Assembly: GCA_965221185.1 (NCBI GenBank)
Contig: OZ244866.1
Location: 2,790,001 to 2,854,000, forward strand
Reading direction: 5' to 3'
DNA from: Aldehydirespirator sp965221185
GTDB taxonomy: Bacteria > Actinomycetota > Acidimicrobiia > Acidimicrobiales > Aldehydirespiratoraceae
Length of the DNA stretch: 64,000 bases
Shown: one piece after another, positions 27,738-35,688 of the stretch
Position numbering within the stretch: the stretch's first letter is position 1
How the letters are laid out: every line of letters begins with the position of its first letter
The notes under the pieces: model-generated
The model's database searches: none
The model's input: the letters and a program-made list of their open reading frames with translations, nothing else
Told to the model about the DNA's origin: nothing
Translations under genes and position numbers: made by a program

Positions 27738-28376
27738 TCAGGCCACGACCATCTTGGCGTCGACGAACTCGAGCGTCTGGGGCTCGCCGACCTGCAGGGA
27801 GAGCAGCAGCACCTCGGCGTTGAACTCGATGCCGATGGAGCGTTCGGCCGCCTGCTCGACGGTGTCGGCCACCACCAGCAGGCCGTGGTTCTGCCACACC
27901 ACGCCGTGGCGGTCGCCCATGATCTCGAGCATCTCCCGGGCGAAGTCGGCGCCCCGGGTCTTGCGGAACGGCATGATCGGGACGGTGCCGTTGGCCGACT
28001 TCAGGCCGGTCGTGGTCACGGGCACGATGTCGCGGCCCAATGCGCCGAAGGCATTGATGTACGGGGGCTCGGTGTGGAGCACTGAGTACACGTCGGGACG
28101 CTCCGCGTAGACGGTCAAGTGCACCTCGACGTCATAGGACGGGTCGAGCCGGCCCGCCAGCTTGCGCCCGTCGGCATGCATGATCACCAGGTCGTCGGCT
28201 GTCATGTCCTCGTACGGGTAGGCGTGGGGCGTGATCACTATGTGGCCTGTGTGGCGGTCGCGGGCACTGAAGTTGCCCTGGTAGGCGGGGACCATGGACG
28301 TGTCGGAGAGGCGCCTCATGGTGACGGCCAGGCTGTCCATCAACTCCACGGAAACCAGCCCGTTGTCTGTGCTCAT
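27738..28376 (-). CDS. Class II aldolase/adducin family protein
   Basis: 212 residues. GNFSARDRHTGHIVITP near 34-50, the metal block VLHTEPPYINAF (HxE in place of HxH) and the later WQNHGLLVV. Likely a sugar-phosphate aldolase, epimerase or decarboxylase paired with the FGGY kinase downstream. It is diverged from 9822-10496. No good ribosome binding site is visible; the ATG at 28376 fits the family start. Confidence 0.85.
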   Translation of the reverse strand: MSTDNGLVSVELMDSLAVTMRRLSDTSMVPAYQGNFSARDRHTGHIVITPHAYPYEDMTADDLVIMHADGRKLAGRLDPSYDVEVHLTVYAERPDVYSVLHTEPPYINAFGALGRDIVPVTTTGLKSANGTVPIMPFRKTRGADFAREMLEIMGDRHGVVWQNHGLLVVADTVEQAAERSIGIEFNAEVLLLSLQVGEPQTLEFVDAKMVVA

Positions 28377-28484
28377 GCCATCTCCTGACGCTCCGTCGCC
28401 CCGGGCAGGCGGCTGGAGACAACCTACAACATCGCTCGCAACCCGGACCTCAGCGCCCGGCCCCGCTTCTTGGTGGCCGGATGG

Positions 28485-28507
28485 TGACCACTCGCTCGGC
28501 CTCTGGG
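28485..28507 (-). repeat. Loose left module of interspersed repeat
   Basis: Minus strand CAGAGGCCGAGCGAGTGG resembles the left module; no core follows. It lies in the 142-bp gap between the deaminase remnant and the aldolase. Confidence 0.4.
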
Positions 28508-28518
28508 GGTCGGCCGGC

Positions 28519-28956
28519 TCAGGTGCGCCAATAGTCCCGGTGGATCACGGAGGCCTCATCGATCAGGTGGGGTCCGCTCACTTCGATGCTGCGCTGGCCG
28601 GTGTCGAAGATGTTGCGACAGCCCACTCCGCGCATGTTCTGGCTACCGGGATCGGAGCTGGTGACCTCGAGGAGGTCGAGCTCGCTCATGGCGTAGACCA
28701 TCCGGTTGAGTCCGCCCCAGTACATGGCGCCGGCGCACATGGCGCACGGTTCGCAGCTGGTGTAGAGGGTGGCGGTGGCGATCTGCTCGGGGGTGAGGGT
28801 GGTGACCGCCATGTTCATGAGGTTGGTCTCGGCGTGGTTGAGAGTGTTGTGGCCGGTGATGCCGGTGTTCTCCGCCTCGAGGAGAACGTTGCCGTCAGGG
28901 CCGGCCATGACGGCGCCGAAGGGCATGTTCCCGTTGGCGGCCGCGCTGGCCGACAC
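28519..28956 (-). pseudogene. Cytidine/deoxycytidylate-type (guanine deaminase-like) deaminase, 5' truncated
   Basis: 145 residues with an intact zinc site: NHAETN (H and catalytic E) and CEPCAMCAG (two Cys), followed by a normal C-terminal part. The family normally has about 10-20 residues (helix 1) before the GNMPFGAV strand; here the frame begins at SASAAANGNMPFGAV. Upstream sequence abruptly becomes the 3' part of a permease on the other strand. No ribosome binding site precedes the GTG at 28956. It may be expressed from a new start, but I read it as a remnant. Confidence 0.6.
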
Positions 28957-29222
28957 TCGGCTGGATCGCTTTCGCGCTGGTGACGTTCGCCGGATGGCGT
29001 CCGTGGCGGGCTCTGGTCGCCGCCTACGTTTTTGGTGCGCTCCGCAACCTCGGGTTCACGCTGCAGATCCTCGGCGCCTCGGTGCCTTCGGACGTGCTGA
29101 ACGCGTTGCCGTTCGTGCTGACGATCGTTGCGTTGATCATCATCTCGGCTCGCCCGGCTGCGGCCCGCAAATACAGCGCGCCGTCGGCGCTGGCCGTTCC
29201 CTACTCGCGGGAGACCCGCTGA
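28956..29222 (+). pseudogene. C-terminal remnant of a nucleoside-type ABC permease (BmpD/YufQ class)
   Basis: About 88 codons reading LGWIAFALVTFAGWRPW, then two hydrophobic segments (ALRNLGFTLQILGA and VLTIVALIIISARPAAA) and a stop. GWIALALVIFAGW-type sequence followed by this tail is characteristic of the permeases partnering BMP-family nucleoside lipoproteins. All N-terminal helices are missing. The break coincides with the truncated start of the deaminase on the other strand. The interspersed repeat R5 follows immediately after the stop. Confidence 0.65.
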
Positions 29223-29352
29223 GAGGCCGAGCGGACAGGCCGCGACTCCCCGATGAAATCAGCGGGCGTTGAGCGAGGCCGTGGCCCGAGCGGCCCGTGA
29301 GCGCAGCGAACAAGAGCGGGAATCACAACGTCTCACCGCGAGACGCTCACAA
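29223..29352 (+). repeat. Interspersed repeat copy R5 (full length, best conserved)
   Basis: Left module GAGGCCGAGCGGACAGG, core, and hairpin CGTCTC-ACCGC-GAGACG (29329-29345). Compared with R1, two stem positions changed together (C/G to T/A), keeping the pairing. The rest of the 346-bp gap to 29569 holds only the promoter block below. Confidence 0.9.
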
Positions 29353-29470
29353 CCTATCCGCGCACGTTCTGAGCCGCTTTGTCTCGCGGGTTCACTGGCG
29401 TGCTCATTCGGTGTGCGGGTTGGCGACGACCTGCGCGGGCGCCCGGCGCTGGCCACCTTGCTTCCCGCGC

Positions 29471-29525
29471 CATGTATGAGGTATACATCACGCCATCGCG
29501 TCCAACGCGAGTGACGCCCGGGAAC
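29471..29525 (+). promoter_or_regulatory. Promoter/operator block shared with the 59.34-kb GntR site
   Basis: ATGTATGAGGTATACATC followed by a conserved downstream part (TCCAACGCGAGTGACGCC) aligns, with one gap, to 59343-59391. TATACAT may serve as a -10, while the near-palindromic GTATAC core fits FCD-type GntR operators. It lies about 80 bp upstream of the BNR-repeat gene. Confidence 0.6.
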
Positions 29526-29568
29526 GCCCGGGGACGGCCTTTCCCAAGATCCATAGGGGGACCCAGAC

Positions 29569-30714
29569 ATGCGCAGAGTGGACGCCGAAGTCGTCGACGC
29601 CTACATCGATCCCGATCGGTGCTGCAACCAGGGAAGCATCGTCAAGCTCCAGAACGGCGAGCTGCTGCTGGGCTACAACGAGGAGCGGGGCCAGAGGCAC
29701 GCCGACACCGGCCGGTCGTGCGCGATCCGGTCGTTCGACGGCGGCAGGAGCTGGGATCCGAGCACCAGGGTGGTGGTCGAGGACTACACCGAGCACACCG
29801 GCAACTGGGACTGCGCCTTCGCCCAGATCAGCGACGGCACCCTCATCATGCACACCCGCATCTGCGGCTTCACCTCCTCCCCCGCTGCCATCGGCAACCG
29901 CATCGATGAGCAGGCCATGCACAGCCACCGGTCTCGCCAGACCGGCTACGCGGTGTACAAGTCCAAGGACAACGGGCACAGCTGGGAGGGGCCGACTCCG
30001 GTCAGCACCTATCCGATCGCGGACTCGGGCACTGCGTACTGCCTGGCCGGCGGCACCGGGTCCGGCCATGTGGTGGAGCTGCCCGACGGCGGGCTGTTGA
30101 TGCCCCTGGAGGGCACGCTCAGTTCGGACGGCTACATCGGCGGCGGCGGAACGGCGTGGGAGACGTCGCGCTGTTTCATGCTGCGCTCGGACGACGGTGG
30201 GGACAACTGGGAGCACTGGGGGACGATGGCCTTCGACCCGGCCTCGATCATCAACTTCCAGGAGCCGTCGCTGACCCGCATGTCCAACGGCCGGCTGGTG
30301 GCGATGATCAGGGTGGTGTTCCGGCCGGCCCGCTACGACTACCAGTGGGTGACCCATTCCGAGGACGACGGCGTGACCTGGGCCCCGCCCAAGCGGACCA
30401 AGCTGTGGGGGTACCCCGCCGACATGATCCAGCTCCAGGACGGCCGGGTGCTGAGCGTGTACAGCTACCGGGCCGAGCCCATGGACGTGCGGGGCTGCAC
30501 CTCAGAGGACGGAATCAACTGGGATCCCGCCGACGAGTTCATCATCGCCGACAACCACTCGCCCACCCGCGAGCAGCACCCGCAGTACTGGCACATCGGC
30601 TACCCCACTGTGGTGCAGCTCGACGACGGCACGATCGTGACCGCCTACCACGAGTACACCAAGGACGAGTGGCCCATCCAGTACATGCAGACCGCCCGCT
30701 TCCGGCTCGACTGA
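29569..30714 (+). CDS. Sialidase-like BNR/Asp-box beta-propeller protein
   Basis: 381 residues with a series of Asp-box-like motifs: SFDGGRSWD, SKDNGHSWEG, SDDGGDNWE, SEDDGVTWAPP and SEDGINWDP, as in the six-bladed propellers of GH33-like exo-sialidases and related hydrolases. There is no signal peptide, so it is probably cytosolic. The family's N-terminal arginine (RIP) motif is not obvious, so glycosidase activity is not assured. Its promoter resembles the GntR-controlled promoter at 59.3 kb. Confidence 0.8.
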   Translation: MRRVDAEVVDAYIDPDRCCNQGSIVKLQNGELLLGYNEERGQRHADTGRSCAIRSFDGGRSWDPSTRVVVEDYTEHTGNWDCAFAQISDGTLIMHTRICGFTSSPAAIGNRIDEQAMHSHRSRQTGYAVYKSKDNGHSWEGPTPVSTYPIADSGTAYCLAGGTGSGHVVELPDGGLLMPLEGTLSSDGYIGGGGTAWETSRCFMLRSDDGGDNWEHWGTMAFDPASIINFQEPSLTRMSNGRLVAMIRVVFRPARYDYQWVTHSEDDGVTWAPPKRTKLWGYPADMIQLQDGRVLSVYSYRAEPMDVRGCTSEDGINWDPADEFIIADNHSPTREQHPQYWHIGYPTVVQLDDGTIVTAYHEYTKDEWPIQYMQTARFRLD

Positions 30715-30734
30715 GTCGGTCGCCCGGCTAGGCG

Positions 30735-30945
30735 GCGATCCTCATGATCCTGACGGGGCGCTCGGCGAGGCCGTGGCCTGGGCGCCAGTGAGCAGCTCCA
30801 TGTCAAGCTCGCCTCCAAGTCTGTACGGATATTGCTCCTATATGACGGGTTTCTCTACTGATTTCGGCCGAGTAGGCCCGAGCGGCCCATGAGCGCCGCG
30901 AACAAGAGCGGGAAGGGCAATGCCGCGCCGCGAGATGGCATCACC
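30735..30945 (+). repeat. Interspersed repeat copy R6 plus a decayed copy upstream
   Basis: A degraded match (GAGGCCGTGGCCTGGGCG) at about 30765-30792 is followed by a better core at 30865-30945 (GGCCCGAGCGGCCCATGAGC, then AACAAGAGCGGGAAGGGC). Here the end has become GGGAAGGGCAATG, an apparent ribosome binding site and start codon for the next gene. Confidence 0.7.
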
Positions 30946-31948
30946 TACCCGCTCACGCTCTAGGGTACGTTCCCTGTCCTCGTCGCCGCCAAGGCTGCTA
31001 ATTGCCGTAGACGCCTTCGACGACGACCACATCCGAGCCCTGTCCGATGCCGCCGGAGGTGGAGCCACCTGTCACCGGCTCGGCCAAGACGCCTCCGCCG
31101 GAGAGTACCGGCGGGCGATGGCTGCTGCCGAGGTCATGATCGGCTGGCCCGAGCCCGAGTGGCTGGCGGACAGTCCCCTCAAGCTGCTTCTGCTGCCGAG
31201 CGCGGGCTACGAGGAGTACCTGACATCGGAGCTGGCGGCCAAGGAGGGGCTCGTTGTGTGCAACGCCGGCGGGGCCTACTCCGAGGGTGTGGCCGAGCAC
31301 TGCGTGGCCATGATGATGGCGCTGGTTCGCCGCCTGCCCGAGTACCTCGCGGCCATGGAGCCGCGCCGCTGGCGTCACCTTCACCGGCACGACCGGTTGT
31401 CGGGGTCGACCGTTTGCGTGATCGGGCTGGGGACCCTGGGATCGGCCATCGCCCGGCGCTGCTCGGCGCTGGGCATGAGCGTGGTCGGTGTGCGCCGGCA
31501 TCCGGACCGGCCGAGCCCGCAGGTGTCGGAGGTGTTCGGCCCCGAGGACCTGGTGCGGGCGGTGTCCGGCGCCGACCATGTGGTGGGGGCGTTGCCAGGC
31601 GGGGCGTCCACCAGAGGGCTCATCAGCCGAGAGGTCATCGCAGCCATGAAGCCCGGCGCCTACTTCTGCAACGTCGGCCGGGGCGCGTCGGTCGACGAGG
31701 CGGCCCTCATCGAGCGGCTGCAGGACGGGAGCCTGGCCGGGGCGGGCCTCGACGTGTTCGCCATCGAGCCGCTTCCCGATGACAGCCCCCTCTGGAGCAT
31801 GGAGAATGTCATCGTGACACCGCATATGGCCGGCTACACCTGGGACTACGCCGACGAGCTCTGCGACGTGTTCGCGGCCAACCTGGCCCGCTACGGCGCG
31901 GGCGAGCCGCTGCGCCACGTGATCGACCTGTCGGGAACGGCTGCGTGA
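30920..31948 (+). CDS. D-2-hydroxyacid dehydrogenase (NAD-binding, lactate/glyoxylate reductase family)
   Basis: 342 residues. Catalytic-domain strand LLIAVDAF starts near 26. The NAD motif is VIGLGTLGSAIARR, then GAYFCNVGRGASVDEAAL carries the catalytic Arg, DVFAIEPLP the Glu, and TPHMAGYT the His. It reduces 2-keto acids or oxidises D-2-hydroxyacids. The first about 20 residues (MPRREMASPTRSRSR) derive from repeat R6, and no start codon exists between them and the fold. Its stop begins the 32-bp junction repeat leading to the enolase-superfamily gene. Confidence 0.88.
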   Translation: MPRREMASPTRSRSRVRSLSSSPPRLLIAVDAFDDDHIRALSDAAGGGATCHRLGQDASAGEYRRAMAAAEVMIGWPEPEWLADSPLKLLLLPSAGYEEYLTSELAAKEGLVVCNAGGAYSEGVAEHCVAMMMALVRRLPEYLAAMEPRRWRHLHRHDRLSGSTVCVIGLGTLGSAIARRCSALGMSVVGVRRHPDRPSPQVSEVFGPEDLVRAVSGADHVVGALPGGASTRGLISREVIAAMKPGAYFCNVGRGASVDEAALIERLQDGSLAGAGLDVFAIEPLPDDSPLWSMENVIVTPHMAGYTWDYADELCDVFAANLARYGAGEPLRHVIDLSGTAA

Positions 31949-32040
31949 AGATCAGCAACCTGTCGGGAACGGCTGCGTGAAGATCAGCAACCTGTCGAGG
32001 GCGGCTGCGTGAAGATCAGCAACCTGTCGAGGGCGGCGAC
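31927..32040 (+). repeat. 32-bp tandem repeat of a stop-start junction (3.6 units)
   Basis: Unit CCTGTCGGGAACGGCTGCGT plus GAAGATCAGCAA, starts at 31927, 31959, 31991 and 32023 (partial; later units read CGAGGGCGGC). It contains the last codons and TGA of the dehydrogenase and a GTGAAGATC resembling the next gene's start. There are no spacers, so it is not CRISPR. Confidence 0.95.
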
Positions 32041-32061
32041 ATGAACTCAGAGGTCTCGTGA
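31945..32061 (+). other. Chain of four bridging mini-ORFs, dehydrogenase to enolase-superfamily gene
   Basis: 31945-31980 (VKISNLSGTAA), 31977-32012 (VKISNLSRAAA), 32009-32044 (VKISNLSRAAT) and 32041-32061 (MNSEVS). Each start overlaps the previous stop by 4 nt (GTGA or ATGA). The chain begins on the dehydrogenase stop and ends on the GTG at 32058. Confidence 0.6.
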
Positions 32062-33182
32062 AGATCACCGGGATGGTCACCCGCGTCCTGGCGCTGGACG
32101 CGCAACCCTGGTACGGCGACAGCGCCATCCCCGACGACGTGCCGCCGGTGTGGCACTTCCCGTTGACCTGCGTCACCACCGACGAGGGGATCGACGGGTA
32201 CACGATGGGCTACGGCGCCAACGGTGAGGGGATCGGCTCGGCCCACCAGCTCCACGACGTGTACCTGCGGGCCATCCTCGGCAAGGACCCGCTGCGCCAC
32301 GAGGACCTGTGGCACGAGCTCATGAGCCTCAACCGCCACCTCTACCCCATCAGCGACGGCCTGCTGGGCATGCTCGACGTGGCTTTCTGGGACATCAAGG
32401 GCAAGGCCGCCGGAAAGCCGATAGGCGAGCTGCTCGGCGTGTGCCGCACCGAGGTCCCCGCCTACCGCACCGGCTCGCACTGGAACCTGACCCCCGAGCA
32501 CACCTTCGCCGAGGCGGCCGGCGTGAAGCGGGAGGGTTACCGGGGCTACAAGCTGACCCTGTACGACGGCCCGGCCGACGACATCCCCCGAGCGCAGGCC
32601 GCCCGCGAGGCCGTCGGCGACGACTTCGCGCTGATGCTGGACGCGGTCGCCGAGTACAGCTTCGACCAGGCCCTGGAGGTGGGCGAGGCGCTGGCCCGAC
32701 TTGGCTACCGGTGGTTCGAGGAGCCGGTCCCCGACCGCGACATCTCCCTGCTCGAGCAGCTCACCCGGCGGCTGGAGGTGCCGGTCCTGGCCACCGAGAC
32801 GGTCAGCCTGCGGGAGCTGCCCCAGTTCCTGGAGCGCAAGGCCGTGGACCTGGCCCGCGGCGACGTGTTCATCAAGGCGGGCATCACCGGCCTGCGCAAG
32901 GCGCTGGCCATGTGCGACGGGGCAGGCATGAACCTCGAGATCCATGCCCTGCACTCGTCGCTGCTCGACATCGCCAACCTGCACGTGGCCTGCTCGGTGC
33001 GCAACTGCGAGTTCTTCGAGCTGCACCACCCGATGTTCCGCTTCGGGCTCAAGGACGCCCCGCTCGACATCGACGGCAACGGCTGCCTGCATCTGCCCAC
33101 CGGGCCCGGGCTCGGCGTCGAGCTCGACTGGGACTGGATCGACGACAACACCGTCCTGACGCTCTCGGGACTCAACCACTAG
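32058..33182 (+). CDS. Mandelate racemase/muconate lactonizing enzyme (enolase superfamily), probable sugar-acid dehydratase
   Basis: 374 residues. The capping domain is followed by a barrel with a Lys in GYRGYKLTLYD, metal ligands Asp in LMLDAVAEYS, Glu in YRWFEEPVPD and Glu in LATETVS, and an IHALHSS block. The MR/MLE subgroup removes water from, or racemises, acid sugars. GTG 32058 is supported by the preceding mini-ORF chain and the family-typical MKITG start. The upstream hydroxyacid dehydrogenase suggests use of a 2-hydroxy or 2-keto sugar acid. Confidence 0.88.
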   Translation: MKITGMVTRVLALDAQPWYGDSAIPDDVPPVWHFPLTCVTTDEGIDGYTMGYGANGEGIGSAHQLHDVYLRAILGKDPLRHEDLWHELMSLNRHLYPISDGLLGMLDVAFWDIKGKAAGKPIGELLGVCRTEVPAYRTGSHWNLTPEHTFAEAAGVKREGYRGYKLTLYDGPADDIPRAQAAREAVGDDFALMLDAVAEYSFDQALEVGEALARLGYRWFEEPVPDRDISLLEQLTRRLEVPVLATETVSLRELPQFLERKAVDLARGDVFIKAGITGLRKALAMCDGAGMNLEIHALHSSLLDIANLHVACSVRNCEFFELHHPMFRFGLKDAPLDIDGNGCLHLPTGPGLGVELDWDWIDDNTVLTLSGLNH

Positions 33183-33217
33183 CCCACTCGCTGGGTTTCG
33201 CGCGTTGCGGCTCGGTC

Positions 33218-33364
33218 CTAGCCGATTACATCGACGTCGATGCCCTCGGCCCGTAGCGCCTGCTCAAGACGGGGCGAGGGTGCCGCGAGGAACACGGCCG
33301 CGTTGAGGTGCGCGGCTGCGGCCAGGGCTGAGCAGCTAGCCCCACCAGTCGGAAACTCACCCAT
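33218..33364 (-). pseudogene. PIN-domain (VapC-like) toxin, C-terminal remnant
   Basis: A 48-codon frame with SALAAAAHLNAAVFLAAPSP, RLEQALRAEGIDVDVIG. This resembles the last third of a PIN ribonuclease (helix with small residues, strand, then a closing L..A...G..V). The N-terminal Asp, middle Glu and any antitoxin are missing. It lies just left of the fucose cluster. Similarity was judged by eye only. Confidence 0.4.
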
Positions 33365-33377
33365 CGCTGCTGGTTGC

Positions 33378-34364
33378 TTAGCTCCAGTCGATGACGACGC
33401 CGTTGATCTTGTCGCGGTCGGAGGTGAAGAGCCGCCTATAGAACTGGGCGGCTTCGGACGACGGAACGATGTCGCTGATCAACGCGCTGAGATCGAGAAG
33501 CCCGTTCTCGATCAGCCGAAGGACCCCCTCCCGGACCGGTGGCTCGCCGATGAAGCAGGGGAATACCGCTCTGATCTGCTTGCCGTGCGGTACCGAGTAC
33601 TCGAAGCTGAGCCCATCCGGGTAGAAGCCCTCGAACACGAAGAGACTCCCGTCTCGGAGGCATTTCATGCCGTCGTCCACAAGTTGGACGAAGCCAGTCG
33701 ATTCGATGACGATGTCGACCCCCTCGGGGAACTGCGACCGAAGCTGTTCCGATGGCGGAGCCACGCTTGCATCGATCGAGAGATCCACACAGTGCTCCTT
33801 CGAGACCGCAAGCCGCTCGGGCGATACGTCCGCGCCGATCACGAATGCGCCTTTCAGCCGAGCCAAGAGGGCGGTCGTTTGACCGACGAGGCCTTGTCCT
33901 ATGACGAGGACAGTGTCGCCCGCGCTGACTTGGGCTTTGTTCAACGCGTTCGCGCCGACCGACGGCTGCACGAAGAGCGACGCCTGATCCTGGGGAGCGT
34001 CGTCGCCCAGCCGGTGCATGAAATTGAGGTCGGTGGCCACGAAGCGTCTGTGCGATCCCATGACGAAGCATGCGACAACGTCGCCGACCGAGATCTCCCC
34101 TCCGTCCCCATGCATGGCGACGACGCGTCCGACCGCCTGGTAGCCAGTGACGAAGGGCATGGGACCGAACCCGTCGAACTTTCCCGATGCCGCCCAAAGC
34201 TCCGTGCCGAAGCTGATGCCGGAATACGCCACCTCGACGAGCGCCTGTCCCGCCTCGGGGCGGGGCGTGGGAACACTGCGCAACTCGACGTCGTTCGGAC
34301 TCGGAATCACGAGGGCGTCGGATTGCTCGGGAACTTCGGTGGCAGTTGCGGATCCTACAGACAT
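33378..34364 (-). CDS. Medium-chain dehydrogenase/reductase (zinc-ADH-like, catalytic Cys absent)
   Basis: 328 residues. GroES-like N-terminal domain, then the Rossmann block VLVIGQGLVGQTTALLAR. Where classical alcohol dehydrogenases have CGTD with the catalytic Cys, this has YSGISFGTELW, and the structural-zinc Cys cluster is missing, so it is probably zinc-independent or uses a different mechanism. Its ATG overlaps the epimerase stop by one base (TGATG). It forms the minus-strand operon mutarotase-epimerase-MDR, divergent from the fucose genes. Confidence 0.85.
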   Translation of the reverse strand: MSVGSATATEVPEQSDALVIPSPNDVELRSVPTPRPEAGQALVEVAYSGISFGTELWAASGKFDGFGPMPFVTGYQAVGRVVAMHGDGGEISVGDVVACFVMGSHRRFVATDLNFMHRLGDDAPQDQASLFVQPSVGANALNKAQVSAGDTVLVIGQGLVGQTTALLARLKGAFVIGADVSPERLAVSKEHCVDLSIDASVAPPSEQLRSQFPEGVDIVIESTGFVQLVDDGMKCLRDGSLFVFEGFYPDGLSFEYSVPHGKQIRAVFPCFIGEPPVREGVLRLIENGLLDLSALISDIVPSSEAAQFYRRLFTSDRDKINGVVIDWS

Positions 34365-35239
34365 CAGAACAAGTCCTCGTCGTCGCGGGTACTGGTCATG
34401 GTTCGGGGGTCCACGGTGGCGACGAACCCAAGCTCGGACCTCAGGCGATCAGAGGAGAACGGGGATCGGAAGCGCGTCTCATCGCTCCGGTAGCAGGACA
34501 GGTCTAGGTCATCGGCCCTGGCACCGAGAACCCGGGAGAGGGTCTCCGGCAAGGGCAGTGGGGAGCGAGCCCACGGGGCCACCAAGTTCATCCGGTGCAC
34601 TCCTGGCGAGCGGGGCCGCTCCAGCGCCAACCTGATGGCGGTGACGACGTCCACGATCGAGATCGTCGACAACTGGATGAGCGGCAAGACCATCGCATCA
34701 AGTTCCTGCTCGCTCGCGGGTTCGACGTCTTCCGGCATGACAGCTCCGATGCGGAACAGGGTGATGTCCAGGTCTGCGTCGGTCCTGTGGAAGTAGTAGG
34801 CGACATCCTCCATCAACGCCTTGGACAGGCCGTAAGCGTCCTTGGCGTAGCACGGGTGATCGTCGCCGATAGGCAGTCCGGCGGGCATCGTGTCGGCGGC
34901 AAGGCCGATCGGCGCAGCGATCGAGCTCGCCAGCACGAATCGCCTGACGCCACGATCGATGGAACTTCGCAGGAGCCGCCGCGTGCCAACGACATTGACG
35001 CTGAGGCCGTCCTCCTCAGTGCACCCTCCGATTTCCGACGCCAGGTGGACGACAGCATCGGGAAGAGGGTCACTGGCGGCTGCAAGGACCTCCTCGGACA
35101 TGAACGAGCCTTGTACGTGGCGATTCACTCCGCTCACAGGGGCTCTCGAGACCGCGGTCACTTCATGAGAGGGCCGCAGCGCGGGTACCAAGCGTGATCC
35201 GATGAACCCGCTCGCACCGGTAATGAGGACTGGAGCCAA
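34364..35239 (-). CDS. NAD-dependent epimerase/dehydratase family (extended SDR)
   Basis: 291 residues from TTG 35239, chosen because the fold begins VLITGASGFIGSRL directly after it and GAGAGGCGG lies upstream. The GxxGxxG motif is near residues 7-13 and the active-site YGLSK is present. It could oxidise a free deoxy-sugar or epimerise a derivative. It is flanked by a sugar mutarotase and an MDR in one operon. Confidence 0.82.
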   Translation of the reverse strand: MAPVLITGASGFIGSRLVPALRPSHEVTAVSRAPVSGVNRHVQGSFMSEEVLAAASDPLPDAVVHLASEIGGCTEEDGLSVNVVGTRRLLRSSIDRGVRRFVLASSIAAPIGLAADTMPAGLPIGDDHPCYAKDAYGLSKALMEDVAYYFHRTDADLDITLFRIGAVMPEDVEPASEQELDAMVLPLIQLSTISIVDVVTAIRLALERPRSPGVHRMNLVAPWARSPLPLPETLSRVLGARADDLDLSCYRSDETRFRSPFSSDRLRSELGFVATVDPRTMTSTRDDEDLF

Positions 35240-35274
35240 CTCGACCGCCTCTCTCGCTTTGGGTTTACTCGGTT

Positions 35275-35598
35275 TCAGTCGTAGTGGAACACTTCCGTCG
35301 CGTCTGCCCACCACTCGCCCTCCGCCCTTGACTCGAGCGGCAGCTGCATGGGCCCCACCTCGGCCCACCAGCGCTGCGTCTCGGGATCGGCCTCCATCCT
35401 CGCCATATCGGCTTGGAAGTCGTCTCCGTGGTATTCGAAGTATGCGAAGAGTTGCCCGTCGTTATGGAAGATGGAGTAGTTCCGGATGTTGCAGGCACTG
35501 ATTGTCCGAAGGACATTGGGCCAGACCGCTGAGTGCGCCTCGATGTACTCCTCCAGACGCTCGGGCCGCACCCCGATCACCTGTCCAAATCGCTGCAT
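35275..35598 (-). CDS. L-rhamnose/L-fucose mutarotase (RhaM/FucU-like dimeric barrel)
   Basis: 107 residues, the full family length. RhaM-family features: an N-terminal RPERLEEYIEAHSAVWP with the catalytic His, NYSIFHNDGQLFAYFEYHG and the signature DPETQRWWAEVGPMQ. It interconverts alpha and beta anomers of a 6-deoxy sugar, supporting L-fucose or L-rhamnose as a substrate of this cluster. ATG 35598 has GGAG 6 bases upstream. The first gene of the operon divergent from GntR. Confidence 0.9.
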   Translation of the reverse strand: MQRFGQVIGVRPERLEEYIEAHSAVWPNVLRTISACNIRNYSIFHNDGQLFAYFEYHGDDFQADMARMEADPETQRWWAEVGPMQLPLESRAEGEWWADATEVFHYD

Positions 35599-35623
35599 AC
35601 CGGCTCCATGTCGACTGGCATAT

Positions 35624-35635
35624 ATCCTATTGGAT
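35624..35635. promoter_or_regulatory. Candidate GntR operator, perfect palindrome-like ATCC-TATT-GGAT
   Basis: It lies between the divergent mutarotase and GntR genes. A near match (ATCCTATAGGAA, 40565-40576) sits upstream of the sugar permease operon, so the adjacent GntR may control both. Confidence 0.55.
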
Positions 35636-35688
35636 GTTGCCATAGCCTGAGGGGGCATGCAACAATGCACGGCCATGGACATCGTCAA

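Noticed and set aside
29269..29570. Proteins containing ARERSEQERE-type sequence read through the interspersed repeats
   Set aside because: The same peptide appears at every repeat copy in intergenic DNA on either strand; it is a translation of the repeat, not a gene.
31927..32040. CRISPR array (32-bp repeats)
   Set aside because: Units are directly adjacent without spacers, contain gene termini, and no cas gene is present.
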